DNA from: Actinacidiphila paucisporea
GTDB lineage: Bacteria > Actinomycetota > Actinomycetes > Streptomycetales > Streptomycetaceae
Assembly (NCBI RefSeq): GCF_900142575.1
Contig: NZ_FRBI01000006.1
Location: forward strand, 56,418 to 120,417
Length of the DNA stretch: 64,000 nt
Direction: 5' to 3'
Translations under genes and position numbers: made by a program
Part shown: in pieces, positions 35,944-46,533 of the stretch
Position numbering within the stretch: the first letter of the stretch is position 1
Layout: each line of letters starts with the position of its first letter
The notes under the pieces: model-generated
Told to the model about the DNA's origin: nothing
Seen by the model: only the letters and a program-made list of their open reading frames with translations
Database searches by the model: none

Positions 35944-37419
35944 TCAGGCCCCGTCGCGGGAGCGGGCCTTGAAGGCGGCCTTGCGGGCGTCCTTGGCGGC
36001 CTTGCGGTCCGGGTGCAGCCGGCCCATCGCCTCCAGCACGTCGGCGGTGGCCGGGTGCTCCACCCGCCAGGCCGCGTCGAAGAAGCCGTCGTGCCGCTCG
36101 ACCAGGTCGCGGACCAGGTCCGACAGCAGCTCCGGGTCGTCGTCCGCGGCGAGCTGGGCGGCCAGGGTGTCGATGGTCAGCCAGAAGATCATGTCCGCGT
36201 CGGGCGTCGGCACGTCGGACGCGCCGCTCTCGGTGAGCCACACCCGGGCCAGACCGCCGAGCTGCCGGTCGTCGAGCACCTCGCGCAAGGCGGGTTCGGC
36301 CTCGGCGCCCACCAGGGTCAGCGTCTGCTGGCACATCAGCCGACGGGCGGGAGCGCCCTCGTCGTCACCGCGGCCGGCCGCCAGCAACTCCCGCGCCGCG
36401 TCCACCGGCTTGCGGTCCAGGAGCCACAACTCCGCCTCCGCGCGGGCCGCGTGGTCCGGATATCCGGCCAGCGCGTCCAGCAGCCCGGTGCCGGTCGCCC
36501 CCGCGAGGTCGCCCACCACCGGCGCCACCGCGCCCGCCTCCATGAGCAGTTCCCGCAGGCCGTGCACGCCCAGCGGGGTGAGCCGCACCATTCCGTAGCG
36601 GGAGATCTCCTCCGGGTCCAGCTCGCCGTCCCGCGCCTGCGGCCCCGGCTCCTCGTCCTCCTCGATCAGCGCCTCGTCCACCGGCCGGTAGTCCAGCAGC
36701 CCCGCAGGTGCCAGCAGCCGGAAGTGGTCGTCCAGCCGCATCATGACCTCGGTGACCTCTTCGAGGACGGCGTCACTGGGCTGCTCCATGTCGTCCGGCA
36801 CCACCAGCGACGCCGCAAGCACCGGCAGCGGCACCGCGCCCTGGGTGGCCTCCGAGCCGTCGTCCAGCGCCGTCAGGGTGTAGAGGTTGGCCAGCGCGGT
36901 GTCGAGGAACTCGGCCTCCTCATCCGGGTCCCAGTCCTGCTCCTCCAGGTCGCCCAGGTCGTCAGGCAGCTGCTCCAGGTCCGGCGACGCGGCCTCCGCG
37001 AGCGCGGCCTCCGCCGCGGCGAGCCACACGTCGAGCACGTCCCGCGGGTCCCCCGCGGCGATCCGCTCGGCCGCCTCACCCGGCACCGCCCGCCCGGCCG
37101 CCTCACCCGGCGGGGTGGACTCCTCGGCCTCCTCCTCGATCTCCAGGTCGACCAGCCCGGTGTCCACGGCGACGGCCCACGCCTGCGCCGCGTCCACGAG
37201 CCGGTCCTCGTCCTCGCCCTGGTCGCCGCCCAACTCCTCGGCGGCGGCCACCAGATCGGCGTCCAGCAGCTCCCCCACGGCGTCCACCGCCCGCTCCGGC
37301 GCCGCCCAGCGGGCCAGCCGCAACGCGCGGTCGAGCAGCGGCACGTCCAGCGCCAGTTGCGCCAGTTCGTCCGGGGACAGCAGCCGTACGGGCGGCAGGA
37401 CGAGAGGACTTGCGGACAT
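35944..37419 (-). CDS. Acidic cytoplasmic protein of unknown function
   Basis: I do not recognise the family. It is a 491-residue, largely helical, Ala/Leu/Asp/Glu-rich protein without signal or membrane segment. Acidic clusters occur near 75-115 and 250-270 (EEDEEPGPQ). The C-terminal 200 residues (LLDALAGYPDHAARAEAELWLLDRK, ARRLMCQQTLTLVG) have a repeat-like helical look, and the end is basic. ATG 37419 is chosen because GGGAG lies eight bases upstream; ATG 37434 would add five residues. It is divergent from the membrane protein at 37582. The codon use is native, so it is a genuine gene. Confidence 0.75.
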   Translation of the reverse strand: MSASPLVLPPVRLLSPDELAQLALDVPLLDRALRLARWAAPERAVDAVGELLDADLVAAAEELGGDQGEDEDRLVDAAQAWAVAVDTGLVDLEIEEEAEESTPPGEAAGRAVPGEAAERIAAGDPRDVLDVWLAAAEAALAEAASPDLEQLPDDLGDLEEQDWDPDEEAEFLDTALANLYTLTALDDGSEATQGAVPLPVLAASLVVPDDMEQPSDAVLEEVTEVMMRLDDHFRLLAPAGLLDYRPVDEALIEEDEEPGPQARDGELDPEEISRYGMVRLTPLGVHGLRELLMEAGAVAPVVGDLAGATGTGLLDALAGYPDHAARAEAELWLLDRKPVDAARELLAAGRGDDEGAPARRLMCQQTLTLVGAEAEPALREVLDDRQLGGLARVWLTESGASDVPTPDADMIFWLTIDTLAAQLAADDDPELLSDLVRDLVERHDGFFDAAWRVEHPATADVLEAMGRLHPDRKAAKDARKAAFKARSRDGA

Positions 37420-37581
37420 CGGGACAGCTCCCATTCGACACGTCGGGCTCGGCGACGAAGGCGGACCGCGCCGCCTTGCGCACTCAGCGTAGGCCCTCCG
37501 GGCCGCCGGTTCCCCTCACGCGGGGACGCGCACCGGGAGCGCCGATTGCGTGCGGGGACGCCGGGGCGGCAAGGTGGGCGG

Positions 37582-38880
37582 GTGAGTGGGGTCAGTGAAG
37601 CGCGGCGGCACGCCGCGACCGTGGCGCAGGGGGCGGCGACGGGGACGCGGCAGCACTTCGCCGTCCTGGTGCCGGTGGGGCTGGACGCGGATCCGCCGTG
37701 GGCGGCGGGGCCGCTGCCTTTCCAGGTGGGAGGACGGGTCGCGGACGCGGACGGCAGACGCGGGGTGTTCACGACCGCGGCGGCCCGCGCCCTGTACGAC
37801 CGCCGGTGGCACACGTGGGAGTCCCGGTCGGAGGGGGCCCTGCGGCTCGACGGGATGGAGCTGCTGCGTACTCCCACCGCGAGGGCCGCCCGGCAGGCGC
37901 TCGCGGTCCTGCACTTCACCGTCGCCGGCAGCACGCCGATACTGCCGCTGCTGCGGGCCATGAGCCACCGGCGGCTGGTCGGGGAGTCCGACCCGCTCGA
38001 GGGCGCGCTGGCGCCGGCGGCGCTGCTGGGCGCGGTGGCCGACACCGCCGCGGCCGCGGCGCCGTTCGCGCTGTCGCGGCCGTACACCGTGACCTTCGTG
38101 GCTCCCGGCCCGGCGTTCGGCGCGCTGGCGCTGCGTGACGCGGCGACCGGGGAGGTCCCGCCGGAGGCGGACGAGTACCTGCGCTCGCTCGCGTCCCGCT
38201 CGGCCCCGGACGACCTGCCGGCCCCGCCGGAGTACGTACCGGACCACCAGGCCGAGGTCCGGCGGATATCGGCGGACTGGAGCGCGCTCGTCCTGCGCCA
38301 GGGCGCCGCCTTCCTCGGCCACCGGGCCGACACCGGCGCCGGCGACTTCTACGACTGGGCCGCGCACAACGCGCGTACGGTCTACCTCGACGCACTGCTG
38401 CTCGCCACCGTCCAGCGCAACCACATCGACGAGCTGACCGACGACCTGTCCGCCGTCTTCGAGGGCCCGGGCCTGGCCCGCCGGGTCGCCGCGCTCGAAG
38501 AGCGCATCGCGCACTTCCGCAGTACGTACTGGCGCCAGCACCTCAGCGCCCACGGCCCCGCCAACACCCTGCTGCTGGCCTTCCAGCGCAAGCACCGGCT
38601 GCCGGAGCGCTTCGAGCTGATCCTCGCCGAGGCCGCGGACTACGCGCGGCTCGTGCAGACCCAGGAGAGCCAGCAGATCGCCGGGGCGCTCGGCGTGCTG
38701 ACCGTCCTCGGGCTGCCGCTGGGCACCGCGCTGTCCATCCTGCAGGTGCTCGGCGACTCCGACCCGTGGCACCTGGCACTCGCCCTGACCGCGTCACTGG
38801 GCGCGACGGCCGCCGCGCTCACCACGCGCTACGGCCGCCTGGTCGTCTCCTCGCTGCGCGGCGGGCCGCGGCGACGCTGA
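37582..38880 (+). CDS. Membrane protein with two C-terminal spans, CorA-like layout
   Basis: The function is unknown. This 432-residue protein is a large soluble domain followed by a helical region (about 300-370, LEERIAHFRSTYWRQHLS) and two C-terminal membrane segments near 376-399 and 402-419. The layout resembles CorA-type ion channels, but there is no GMN motif between the spans, so transport of Mg2+ is not supported. The GTG at 37582 follows a GGTGGGCG purine-rich stretch. It is divergent from the acidic protein at 35944-37419, across 162 bp. Confidence 0.7.
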   Translation: MSGVSEARRHAATVAQGAATGTRQHFAVLVPVGLDADPPWAAGPLPFQVGGRVADADGRRGVFTTAAARALYDRRWHTWESRSEGALRLDGMELLRTPTARAARQALAVLHFTVAGSTPILPLLRAMSHRRLVGESDPLEGALAPAALLGAVADTAAAAAPFALSRPYTVTFVAPGPAFGALALRDAATGEVPPEADEYLRSLASRSAPDDLPAPPEYVPDHQAEVRRISADWSALVLRQGAAFLGHRADTGAGDFYDWAAHNARTVYLDALLLATVQRNHIDELTDDLSAVFEGPGLARRVAALEERIAHFRSTYWRQHLSAHGPANTLLLAFQRKHRLPERFELILAEAADYARLVQTQESQQIAGALGVLTVLGLPLGTALSILQVLGDSDPWHLALALTASLGATAAALTTRYGRLVVSSLRGGPRRR

Positions 38881-38983
38881 GCGCGTCACGCGTACGGGCC
38901 GGCTCTGCCCCGTCTCGCGGAGCGAGGCCGCGGGTAGGGTCACAGGAGGGGCCGCAGGAGGGTCGACGCAGGGGGGTGGCGGG

Positions 38984-39601
38984 GTGCGGGAGATCGGCAG
39001 CGAAGCCGAGCTGCGGGAGCTGGTCGGGGAGCCGACCGCGCGGAACGCGGCGAAGGTGCGCGGGGAGCTGGACGCGCTGGACCGGGCGTGGCTGGCGGCC
39101 GCGCCGTTCCTGCTGATGGCCACCGCGGGGGCGGACGGGTCGTGCGACGTGTCGCCGAAGGGCGACCCCGCCGGGTTCACCCTCGTGCTGGACGAGCGGA
39201 CCATCGCGGTGCCGGAGCGGCCGGGCAACCGCAGGGCGGACGGCTTGCTGAACATCCTGGCCAATCCGCGGGTCGGGCTGATCTTCCTGGTCCCCGGCCG
39301 CGGCGACACGCTGCGGATCAACGGGCGGGCCCGGCTCGTGCGGGACGCGGACTTCTTCGACCGGATGACGGTCAAGGGGCACCGCCCGTCGCTGGCGGTG
39401 CTGGTGGACATCGACGAGGTCTTCTACCACTGCTCGAAGGCGTTCCTGCGCAGCGCGCTGTGGAAGCCGGAGGCCTGGCGGCCGGACGAGGCGCCGTCCC
39501 GGGCGGCGATCGCGCACGCGCAGGACCGCAAGGGCGAGGATCTCGCGGAGCTGGAGGCGTACTACGGCCCCGGCTACGGTCTGGACTCCATGTACAGCTG
39601 A
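38984..39601 (+). CDS. PPOX-type FMN flavoprotein (MSMEG_1061-like)
   Basis: This pyridoxamine-phosphate-oxidase-like protein (205 aa) has a split-barrel fold. It shows AAPFLLMATAGADGSCDVSPKGDPAGF, then ERPGNRRADGLLNILANPRVGLIFLVPGRGDTLRINGRA, the FMN-binding and dimer-contact regions of this group. The substrate is unknown; relatives bind FMN or F420. The GTG at 38984 follows a G-rich site, and a TAGGGT possible -10 lies at 38935-38940. It converges on dapD with 23 bp between the stops. Confidence 0.85.
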   Translation: MREIGSEAELRELVGEPTARNAAKVRGELDALDRAWLAAAPFLLMATAGADGSCDVSPKGDPAGFTLVLDERTIAVPERPGNRRADGLLNILANPRVGLIFLVPGRGDTLRINGRARLVRDADFFDRMTVKGHRPSLAVLVDIDEVFYHCSKAFLRSALWKPEAWRPDEAPSRAAIAHAQDRKGEDLAELEAYYGPGYGLDSMYS

Positions 39602-39624
39602 CCGCAACCGGGGGCCCGAACCCG

Positions 39625-40605
39625 TCAGTTGTGGCTGTGCAGCACCGCGTTGAGGCCGCCCCACGAGCCGGTGCGCTGGAGCACCTCGACCTTGCCGGTG
39701 GTGGAGTTGCGGCGGAAGAGCAGGTTGTCGCCGCCGGACACTTCGACGGCCTTGACGATCTCGCCGTCGGGCAGCGTCACCCGGGTCCCGGCGGTGACGT
39801 AGAGGCCGGCCTCGATCACGCAGTCGTCGCCGAGGGCGATGCCCAGGCCCGACTCGGCGCCGAGCAGGCAGCGTTCGCCGACCGAGACGATCTGCGTACC
39901 GCCGCCGGACAGCGTGCCCATGATGGACGCGCCGCCGCCGATGTCGGAGCCGTCACCGATGACCACGCCCTGCGAGATGCGGCCCTCGACCATGGAGGTG
40001 CCCAGGGTTCCGGCGTTGAAGTTGCAGAAGCCCTCGTGCATCACGGTGGTGCCCTCGGCGAGGTGCGCGCCGAGCCGGACGCGGTCCGCGTCGGCGATAC
40101 GGACGCCGGCCGGTGCCACGTAGTCCGTCATCCGGGGGAATTTGTCGACGCCGTAGACGGACAGGTGCAGGCCCGCGGCGCGGGCGGCCAGGCGGGCGGC
40201 GGCCAGGTTCGGCACCGGGACCGGGCCGATCGAGGTCCAGGCGACGTTCGCCAGGACGCCGAACAGCCCTTCCAGGTTCAGCTCGTTGGGGCGGACCAGG
40301 CGGTGGCTGAGCAGGTGCAGCCGCAGGTACGCGTCGTGCGCGTCCAGCGGCTTGTCGTCGGTGGAGGCGATGGCGGTCCTGACGGCGACCACCTCGACGC
40401 CGCGGCGCGGGTCGGGACCCAGCGCGGCGGGGGCCGCACTCCCCAGGGCCTGCGCGGCCTCCTCGGCGGTCAGCCGCGCGGTGCCCGCGGGCCCCGGCTC
40501 CGCGGTGAGCTGCGGGGCGGGGTACCAGGTGTCGAGCACGGTGCCGTCGTCGGCGACGGTGGCAAGTCCGACGCCGAGGGCGCCGGAGGCACGGGAGTCA
40601 TTCAT
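39625..40605 (-). CDS. dapD: Tetrahydrodipicolinate N-succinyltransferase
   Basis: This enzyme (326 aa) transfers succinyl from succinyl-CoA to tetrahydrodipicolinate in the lysine/meso-diaminopimelate pathway, supplying cell-wall precursors. The C-terminal half carries left-handed beta-helix hexapeptide repeats ([45 protein letters not shown]). The actinobacterial N-terminal domain is present. The ATG at 40605 lies within the palindrome CATACGTATG and has only a weak ribosome site. It stands alone, followed upstream by a pseudogene on the same strand. Confidence 0.93.
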   Translation of the reverse strand: MNDSRASGALGVGLATVADDGTVLDTWYPAPQLTAEPGPAGTARLTAEEAAQALGSAAPAALGPDPRRGVEVVAVRTAIASTDDKPLDAHDAYLRLHLLSHRLVRPNELNLEGLFGVLANVAWTSIGPVPVPNLAAARLAARAAGLHLSVYGVDKFPRMTDYVAPAGVRIADADRVRLGAHLAEGTTVMHEGFCNFNAGTLGTSMVEGRISQGVVIGDGSDIGGGASIMGTLSGGGTQIVSVGERCLLGAESGLGIALGDDCVIEAGLYVTAGTRVTLPDGEIVKAVEVSGGDNLLFRRNSTTGKVEVLQRTGSWGGLNAVLHSHN

Positions 40606-40615
40606 ACGTATGACG

Positions 40616-41131
40616 CTAACGCGTCCCCCGACCATCCGTGCACCCGGCCCGCCGCGGCCGCCCCGGCACGGCGAGCGCCGCGGCGGCGGCCCGGGCGAAG
40701 CCCTCGGGATTGTCCCGCATGATGCTGTGCCCGCAGTCGGGGACGGCGACGACGCGGACCCCGGTCGGCCAGGACCAGCCGCGCGACCAGGCGGGGGTGT
40801 CTGACCGCGAGGACGATCGCGACGGAGCCGCCCATGCTGTGGCCGATCACGTCGGCGCCGGTGACGCCCGCGGCGGCCAGGGCCGTCGCGAGGGCGTCGG
40901 CGTGCGACTCCAGGCGGTAGTCGAAGCCGGCGGGCCGGTCGCTGAGGCCGTGGCCGAGCAGGTCGATCAGCAGCGAGCGGCGGCCGGCCAGCAGGGGGTG
41001 GGCGGCCGCCTCGGTGAAGGCGGCCGGCGACGTGCCGCCGAGGCCGTGGACGTAGATGCGCGGCGGCTGCCCGCCCGGAGTTCGACCCAGCGGATCTCGT
41101 CGCCCTCGGGCGTGACCACGGCGCTGCGCAC
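40616..41131 (-). pseudogene. Decayed alpha/beta-hydrolase gene
   Basis: The start is normal: AAGGAG seven bases before GTG 41131, then [17 protein letters not shown]. Near 41083 one base appears lost (a C in a C/G run), and the frame shifts to [17 protein letters not shown], continuing through the elbow [12 protein letters not shown] to VARLVLAD. Near 40765 a second break joins directly, in another frame, to [21 protein letters not shown], the catalytic-His end, stopping at TAG 40616. About 80-110 residues normally found between these parts are missing. So one frameshift and one deletion have inactivated it. Confidence 0.85.
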
Positions 41132-41268
41132 GGCCGGCTCCTTCGGGTGGTGGTGCGGACTCCGGCCGCGCGGAGGGTGAGGTCGTGGGGTCCGCAGCGC
41201 GGTGTGGGGATCGGTGCCGGCGGGCGGGATCGCTTTCGCCGGAGCGGCGTGGCGGGTGAGGATGGGGC

Positions 41269-41664
41269 ATGAGCACTGAACCGACAGCCCTGGCCGCGGC
41301 TTTGGCGTCCTTCGACGACCTGTGGAGCCCTCGTATCGTCACCCGCGTCAACGACTACGACGTGCGCGTCGCGAAGGTCGCGGGCGAGCACGTGTGGCAC
41401 GTCCACGACAACACCGACGAGTTCTTCCTGGTCCTGGAGGGCGAGTTGGAGATCGCGCTGCGCGAGCCGGCCGGTGAGCGCACGGTGCTGCTCCCCCGCG
41501 GCTCGGTCTTCACCGTGCCGCGCGGCACCGAGCACCGGCCGTCGTCGCCGTCGGGCGCGTCGATCCTGCTCCTCGAGCCGACCGGCACGCTGACGGTCGG
41601 GGACCGCCATGACGAGGTCCCCGACCACGTGGACGCCACGACCGGGCACGCGCTGGAGCCTTGA
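41269..41664 (+). CDS. Small cupin-domain protein
   Basis: This is a 131-residue single-domain cupin. Motif 1 is [20 protein letters not shown] with two His and a Glu as metal ligands; motif 2 is [12 protein letters not shown] with the third His. Such proteins are metal-dependent isomerases, dioxygenases or binding proteins; the substrate cannot be told. The ATG at 41269 follows a GGTGAGGATGGGG stretch. Its stop is five bases from that of the convergent DUF2264 gene, with no terminator between. Confidence 0.85.
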   Translation: MSTEPTALAAALASFDDLWSPRIVTRVNDYDVRVAKVAGEHVWHVHDNTDEFFLVLEGELEIALREPAGERTVLLPRGSVFTVPRGTEHRPSSPSGASILLLEPTGTLTVGDRHDEVPDHVDATTGHALEP

Positions 41665-41669
41665 GCCGG

Positions 41670-43475
41670 TCAGTGGCGCGGGGCCGGCGGGGCGTCCTGC
41701 CAGGCGGCGGCGCCCGCCGGGCCCGCGCCCAGCACGGCGCAGCGCAACCAGTGCTCGCCCGGGGGGAGCCGGCCGACCAGCGTGGGCAGGACGGTGCGGC
41801 GGGCCAGGACGTTGGTGCCGGGCAGCGGCTCGACCACCCGGCCTTCGCGCGCGGGGGCGCCGTCGTCGGAGGGCAGGTCGGCGAGCCCGCTGAGGTCGCC
41901 GCCGGCGCTGACGGCCATCGCCCGCCCCGCGCCCTCCTCCCGGGCGGCCGTGCCGCCGTCGCGGTCGACGGCGAAGCCGCCCTCCGCGGTGTGCAGGGCG
42001 CGCCCGGTGCGGATGCGGTGGGTGCGCAGGTGCCAGGGCGCGGCGGCGGTCAGCCAGGTGGTGATCTCCACATCGGCCCACGGCCGCCAGGTGCTGCGGA
42101 CGGTGCCGTCGTCCTCGACGCCGTCGCCCGTGGCGGCCGGGTCCTCGCAGGTCTCCCGTACCCGGAAGTGCACCGGCTCGTCGCCCTCGTCGTCGCTGAG
42201 GGCGAGCACCGAGTCGTAGGCCCCGTGCACCAGGCCCTGGTCGCCGGCGGGCAGGCTGAAGCCGAAGCGGGTGGAGTAGGCGAACTTCGCGTATTTGGCC
42301 GGGCCGCCGCGCGCCCAGGTGTTGTGCTGGCGCCCGCTGAGCAGGGTCACGTCGCCGCCGGAGCGCAGCAGGACGGCCCCTGCGGACGGTTGCACGAGGG
42401 TGTCGGGCAGGTCGGGGGGCGGCTGCTCGTCGGCGGTCCAGAAGCGGTGGGCGGCGGGCAGTGCGAGCGGCAGGAAGGCCTTCATCGCCCAGTACGGCGA
42501 CGCCGGTCCGTTGTACTGCTCGGCGACGGCGGGCTGCGGGTAGCCGTAGCCGATGCTCAGCAGGCCGCCGGGCGAGGTCGCCGCGGAGCGCTCGCGCCAC
42601 CAGCGCAGGTGCCGCATCAGCAGGCCCCTGACCTCGCCGGCGGGCAGCGCGTCGACGTCGGCGTAGCCGAGCGCGCCCCAGAAGGAGCCCTGGGCGAAGC
42701 GGTAGGTGAGGCTGCGCCCGTACGGCACAGCGGAGCCGTCGTCGGCGAACCAGTGCCGGTAGCCGAGGGCGAACTCGCCGGCCCGCCCGCGGAAGCGGGC
42801 GGCGCGCGCGGGGTCCTCGTCGCCGGCCAGGGCCGCGTAGATCAGGCCGTAGAAGTGCATGGCCCAGGGGATGTAGTAGTCGCGCTGCTCGGTGGGACCG
42901 TCGCCGTACCAGCCGTCGGCCAGCGCGTAGGTCTCCAGGCGGTCCAGGCGGGCGTGCCGGGCGTCGCGGTCGTGGGCGTAACCGACCCGGTCCAGGCCGA
43001 GGGAGACCATGACGGGGAAGAAGTTCCAGTTGTTGTCCGGCGTGCGGGCGGTCAGAAAGCGGGCCAGCCAGGCGCCCGCCCGGTCCTTCTGCGCGCCGCT
43101 GAGCGGGTCCCACAGCCGCTCGGGGGCCAGCGCCAGGGCGAAGCCGAGGGCGGCGGACTCCACGGTGCGCTGGTCGATCCCCTCGGGGGCGCCCCAGTAT
43201 TCGGGGTGCCCGGGGTCGGTGCCCGCGGCCAGGCCGCGCGCCCAGAGGTCCCAGTGGGCGAAGTCGCCGCCGCCGGCGGCCAGCGGGGCCAGGCCCCACA
43301 GGGGCCGGGCGTAGCCCTCCAGGTCGGCGGCGGTGTCGTCGTGGTGCGCGATGTTGACGCCGAGCCGGATACGGGCGCCGCCGTCGCTGGCGTACGGCGG
43401 CAGCGCGTCGGCCAGTCCGGTCGCGTACGCCCGCATCTCGGCGCGTGCCGACCCGCCGTCCTTGCCGCCGCCCAT
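41670..43475 (-). CDS. DUF2264 protein, possible glycoside hydrolase or lyase-type enzyme
   Basis: This is a cytoplasmic protein of 601 aa without a signal peptide. It opens with a helical (alpha/alpha)-barrel-like domain: [71 protein letters not shown]; a beta-rich C-terminal part follows. DUF2264 members have, as I recall, been linked to beta-glucuronidase activity (GH154), which would suit the uronate genes 10 kb away; treat this as tentative. The ATG at 43475 has AGGGGCGG five bases upstream. A LacI-like operator precedes the gene. Confidence 0.8.
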   Translation of the reverse strand: MGGGKDGGSARAEMRAYATGLADALPPYASDGGARIRLGVNIAHHDDTAADLEGYARPLWGLAPLAAGGGDFAHWDLWARGLAAGTDPGHPEYWGAPEGIDQRTVESAALGFALALAPERLWDPLSGAQKDRAGAWLARFLTARTPDNNWNFFPVMVSLGLDRVGYAHDRDARHARLDRLETYALADGWYGDGPTEQRDYYIPWAMHFYGLIYAALAGDEDPARAARFRGRAGEFALGYRHWFADDGSAVPYGRSLTYRFAQGSFWGALGYADVDALPAGEVRGLLMRHLRWWRERSAATSPGGLLSIGYGYPQPAVAEQYNGPASPYWAMKAFLPLALPAAHRFWTADEQPPPDLPDTLVQPSAGAVLLRSGGDVTLLSGRQHNTWARGGPAKYAKFAYSTRFGFSLPAGDQGLVHGAYDSVLALSDDEGDEPVHFRVRETCEDPAATGDGVEDDGTVRSTWRPWADVEITTWLTAAAPWHLRTHRIRTGRALHTAEGGFAVDRDGGTAAREEGAGRAMAVSAGGDLSGLADLPSDDGAPAREGRVVEPLPGTNVLARRTVLPTLVGRLPPGEHWLRCAVLGAGPAGAAAWQDAPPAPRH

Positions 43476-43509
43476 GGTAACCGCCCCTGCCGATGTCGAT
43501 GGTGCGACC

Positions 43510-43566
43510 ACTCTCGCAACCCGGTCGGCCCACGTCAACGCCTTGCAGCACTCGATGTAACCGGTT
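43510..43566 (-). promoter_or_regulatory. Promoter and LacI/GalR-like operator of the DUF2264 gene
   Basis: On the minus strand TTGACG (43533-43538) and GAGAGT (43510-43515) are 17 bases apart. Upstream, AACCGGTT (43559-43566) lies within GAAACCGGTTACA, resembling LacI/GalR-family operators; a degenerate second copy (GACCGGGTT) falls within the -35/-10 spacer. Control by a sugar-responsive repressor is likely. No LacI gene is in the window. Confidence 0.45.
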
Positions 43567-43625
43567 TCTCACCCCACCCGCCCACGGGCCCCCAGGGGCG
43601 AGCCGCGGTGTACCGGGACGCACAG

Positions 43626-43659
43626 CGGCCGGCCGGGGCGCGATCGCCCCGGCCGGCCG
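43626..43659. terminator. Strong hairpin terminator of the suf operon
   Basis: A perfect 15-bp stem (43626-43640 with 43645-43659) with a CGAT loop lies 22 bases past the last suf stop. It would end the leftward suf transcript before the DUF2264 promoter. Confidence 0.85.
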
Positions 43660-43680
43660 GTGGTGCACTGCGAACGGGTC

Positions 43681-44019
43681 TCAGACGTTGAAACCCAGGG
43701 CGCGAAGCTGCTCGCGCCCGTCGTCGGTGATCTTGTCCGGGCCCCACGGCGGCATCCAGACCCAGTTGATCTTCAGGGCGCTGACGATGCCCTCCGTCGC
43801 CGTCTGGGCCTGCTCCTCGATCACGTCGGTGAGCGGGCAGGCGGCGGAGGTGAGGGTCATGTCGAGGGTGGCGACGTTGGTGTCGTCGACGTGGATGCCG
43901 TAGATCAGGCCCAGGTTGACGACGTCGATCCCCAGCTCGGGGTCGACCACGTCGTAGAGGGCCTCGCGGATCTCTTCCTCGGAGGCCGGCTTGAGAGCGA
44001 CCTCGGTGCTGTCAGTCAT
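43681..44019 (-). CDS. sufT: SufT-like Fe-S assembly factor (MIP18/DUF59)
   Basis: This small protein (112 aa) probably helps to mature Fe-S proteins. It is almost entirely one MIP18-type domain: EALYDVVDPELGIDVVNLGLIYG, then MTLTSAACPLTDVIEEQ with the conserved Cys61. The ATG at 44019 overlaps the sufU stop (ATGA) and has GAGGAG five bases upstream. It is the last gene of the suf operon, directly before a strong terminator. Confidence 0.9.
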   Translation of the reverse strand: MTDSTEVALKPASEEEIREALYDVVDPELGIDVVNLGLIYGIHVDDTNVATLDMTLTSAACPLTDVIEEQAQTATEGIVSALKINWVWMPPWGPDKITDDGREQLRALGFNV

Positions 44020-44480
44020 GCGGTCTCCTCGGGTGTCGTGCCGGACAGGGCCTTCGCCGTGGCGTCCTTCCAGGCCATCCAGCTCAGCAGCGCGCATTTG
44101 ACCCGCGCCGGGTACTTCGAGACGCCGGCGAACGCGACCGCGTCCTCCAGCACCTCCTCCATCGCCTCGTCGGGCTCGATCCGCCCGCGGGACTGCATCA
44201 GCTCCAGGAAGGTCTCCTGGATCTTCTGCGCCTCCGCGACGTCCTTGCCGACCAGGAGGTCGTTCAGCACCGAGGCGCTGGCCTGGCTGATCGAACAGCC
44301 CTGGCTCTCGTACGACACGTCGCCGATGACGCTGCCGTCCAGTCGCACCCGCAGGGTGATCTCGTCACCGCAGGTGGGGTTGACGTGGTGCACCTCGGCC
44401 TGGCCGTCACGCAGGCCCCGCCCGTGCGGGTGCTTGTAGTGGTCCAGGATCACGTCCTGGTACATCGAGTCCAGCTTCAC
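44016..44480 (-). CDS. sufU: SufU Fe-S scaffold/sulfur-transfer protein
   Basis: SufU (154 aa) accepts sulfur from SufS. The zinc/sulfur site is complete: Cys37 and Asp39 in NPTCGDE, Cys62 in GCSISQAS and Cys129 in ARVKCALLSW. The GTG at 44480 gives the usual N-terminus MKLDSMYQDVILDHYKHP; its ribosome site is weak and the gene starts 16 bases after sufS, so coupling is probable. The stop overlaps sufT by four bases. Confidence 0.94.
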   Translation of the reverse strand: MKLDSMYQDVILDHYKHPHGRGLRDGQAEVHHVNPTCGDEITLRVRLDGSVIGDVSYESQGCSISQASASVLNDLLVGKDVAEAQKIQETFLELMQSRGRIEPDEAMEEVLEDAVAFAGVSKYPARVKCALLSWMAWKDATAKALSGTTPEETA

Positions 44481-44496
44481 AGCAGCACCGCCATCG

Positions 44497-45761
44497 TCAC
44501 CCGAAGAAGTTCCTGACCTGTTCGAGACCCTCGGCCAGGGCGTCGACCTCGGCCGGGGTGGAGTACAGATAGAACGACGCCCTGGTGGTCGCGGGAATTC
44601 CGTACCGCAGGCAGACCGGCCGGGCGCAGTGGTGGCCGACCCGGACCGCGATGCCCTGCTCGTCGAGCACCTGGCCGACGTCGTGCGGGTGGATGTCGCC
44701 CAGCACGAAGGAGATCGCGGCGGCCCGGTCCTGCGCGGTCGTCGGGCCGATGATCCGCAGGTCGGGGACCTCGTGCAGCCGCTCAAGAGCGTATTCGGTC
44801 AGCGCGTGCTCGTGCGCGGCGATCTTGTCCATGCCGATCGCGGTCAGGTAGTCCACGGCCGCGCCGAGCCCGATGGCCTGGGCGATCGGCGGGGTGCCGG
44901 CCTCGAACTTGTGCGGCGCCGGGGCGTAGGTGGAGGAGTGCATCGAGACGGTCTCGATCATCTCGCCGCCGCCGAGGAAGGGCGGCAGGTCCTCCAGCAG
45001 CTCCTGGCGGCCCCACAGCACCCCGATGCCGGTCGGGCCGAGCATCTTGTGGCCGGTGAAGGCCACGAAGTCGGCGCCGAGCGCCTGCACGTCGAGCGCC
45101 ATGTGCGGGGCGGCCTGCGAGGCGTCGATCAGCACCAGCGCGCCGACGTCCTGGGCGCGGCGCACGATGGCCTCGACCGGGTTGACGGTGCCCAGGATGT
45201 TGGAGACCAGCACGAAGGAGACGATCTTCGTCTTCTCGGTGATGACCTGCTCGATGTCGGACAGGTCCAGCCGGCCGTCGTCGGTCAGCCCGAACCACTT
45301 CAGCGTCGCGCCGGTGCGCTGGGAGAGCAGCTGCCACGGCACGATGTTGGAGTGGTGCTCCATCTCCGTGATGACGATCTCGGTCTCGCGGTCCACCCGG
45401 TAGGGCTCGTCGGCCCAGCCGAGCATGTTCGCCACCAGGTTCAGCGACTCCGAGGCGTTCTTGGTGAAGATCACCTCGTCACGGCTGGGCGCGTTGATGA
45501 AGGCGGCGACCTTGTCGCGGGCGCCCTCGTACAGCGCGGTGGCCTCCTCGGCGAGCACGTGCACACCGCGGTGCACGTTGGCGTTGGACCGCTCGTAGTA
45601 GGAGTTGAGCGTGTCGAGCACCTGGCGCGGCTTCTGCGAGGTCGCCGCGTTGTCGAGGTACACCAGCTTCCGGCCGTCGTGGACCAGCCGGTCCAGTGCG
45701 GGGAAGTCCTTGCGGATCGCCTCGGTGTCGAGGAGGCCGGGGAGCACCCGGCCGTCAGTGG

Positions 45762-45765
<4 letters not shown>
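44497..45765 (-). CDS. sufS: SufS cysteine desulfurase
   Basis: This PLP-dependent group II cysteine desulfurase (422 aa) takes sulfur from cysteine for cluster assembly. The PLP lysine is Lys240 in FTGHKMLGP and the persulfide cysteine is Cys380 in VGHHCARPVC. EMEHHSNIVPW and YLDNAATSQ are further hallmarks. The GTG at 45765 overlaps the sufC stop by four bases. It acts with SufU next to it. Confidence 0.95.
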
Positions 45766-46526
<761 letters not shown>

Positions 46527-46533
46527 GGGTGAC

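Noticed and set aside
34459-37581. Left part of a 1,473-codon plus-strand frame
   Set aside because: It runs antisense through the PhoX-like and acidic-protein genes; only the part from GTG 37582 looks like a real protein.
37582-38880. Annotation as CorA magnesium transporter
   Set aside because: Two C-terminal spans fit the layout, but the GMN motif is absent and the soluble domain is not recognisably CorA.
40606-43668. Long minus-strand frame joined to dapD
   Set aside because: It is an unbroken frame by chance through the pseudogene and the cupin and DUF2264 genes; dapD starts at 40605 and the rest reads as Arg/Pro shadow.
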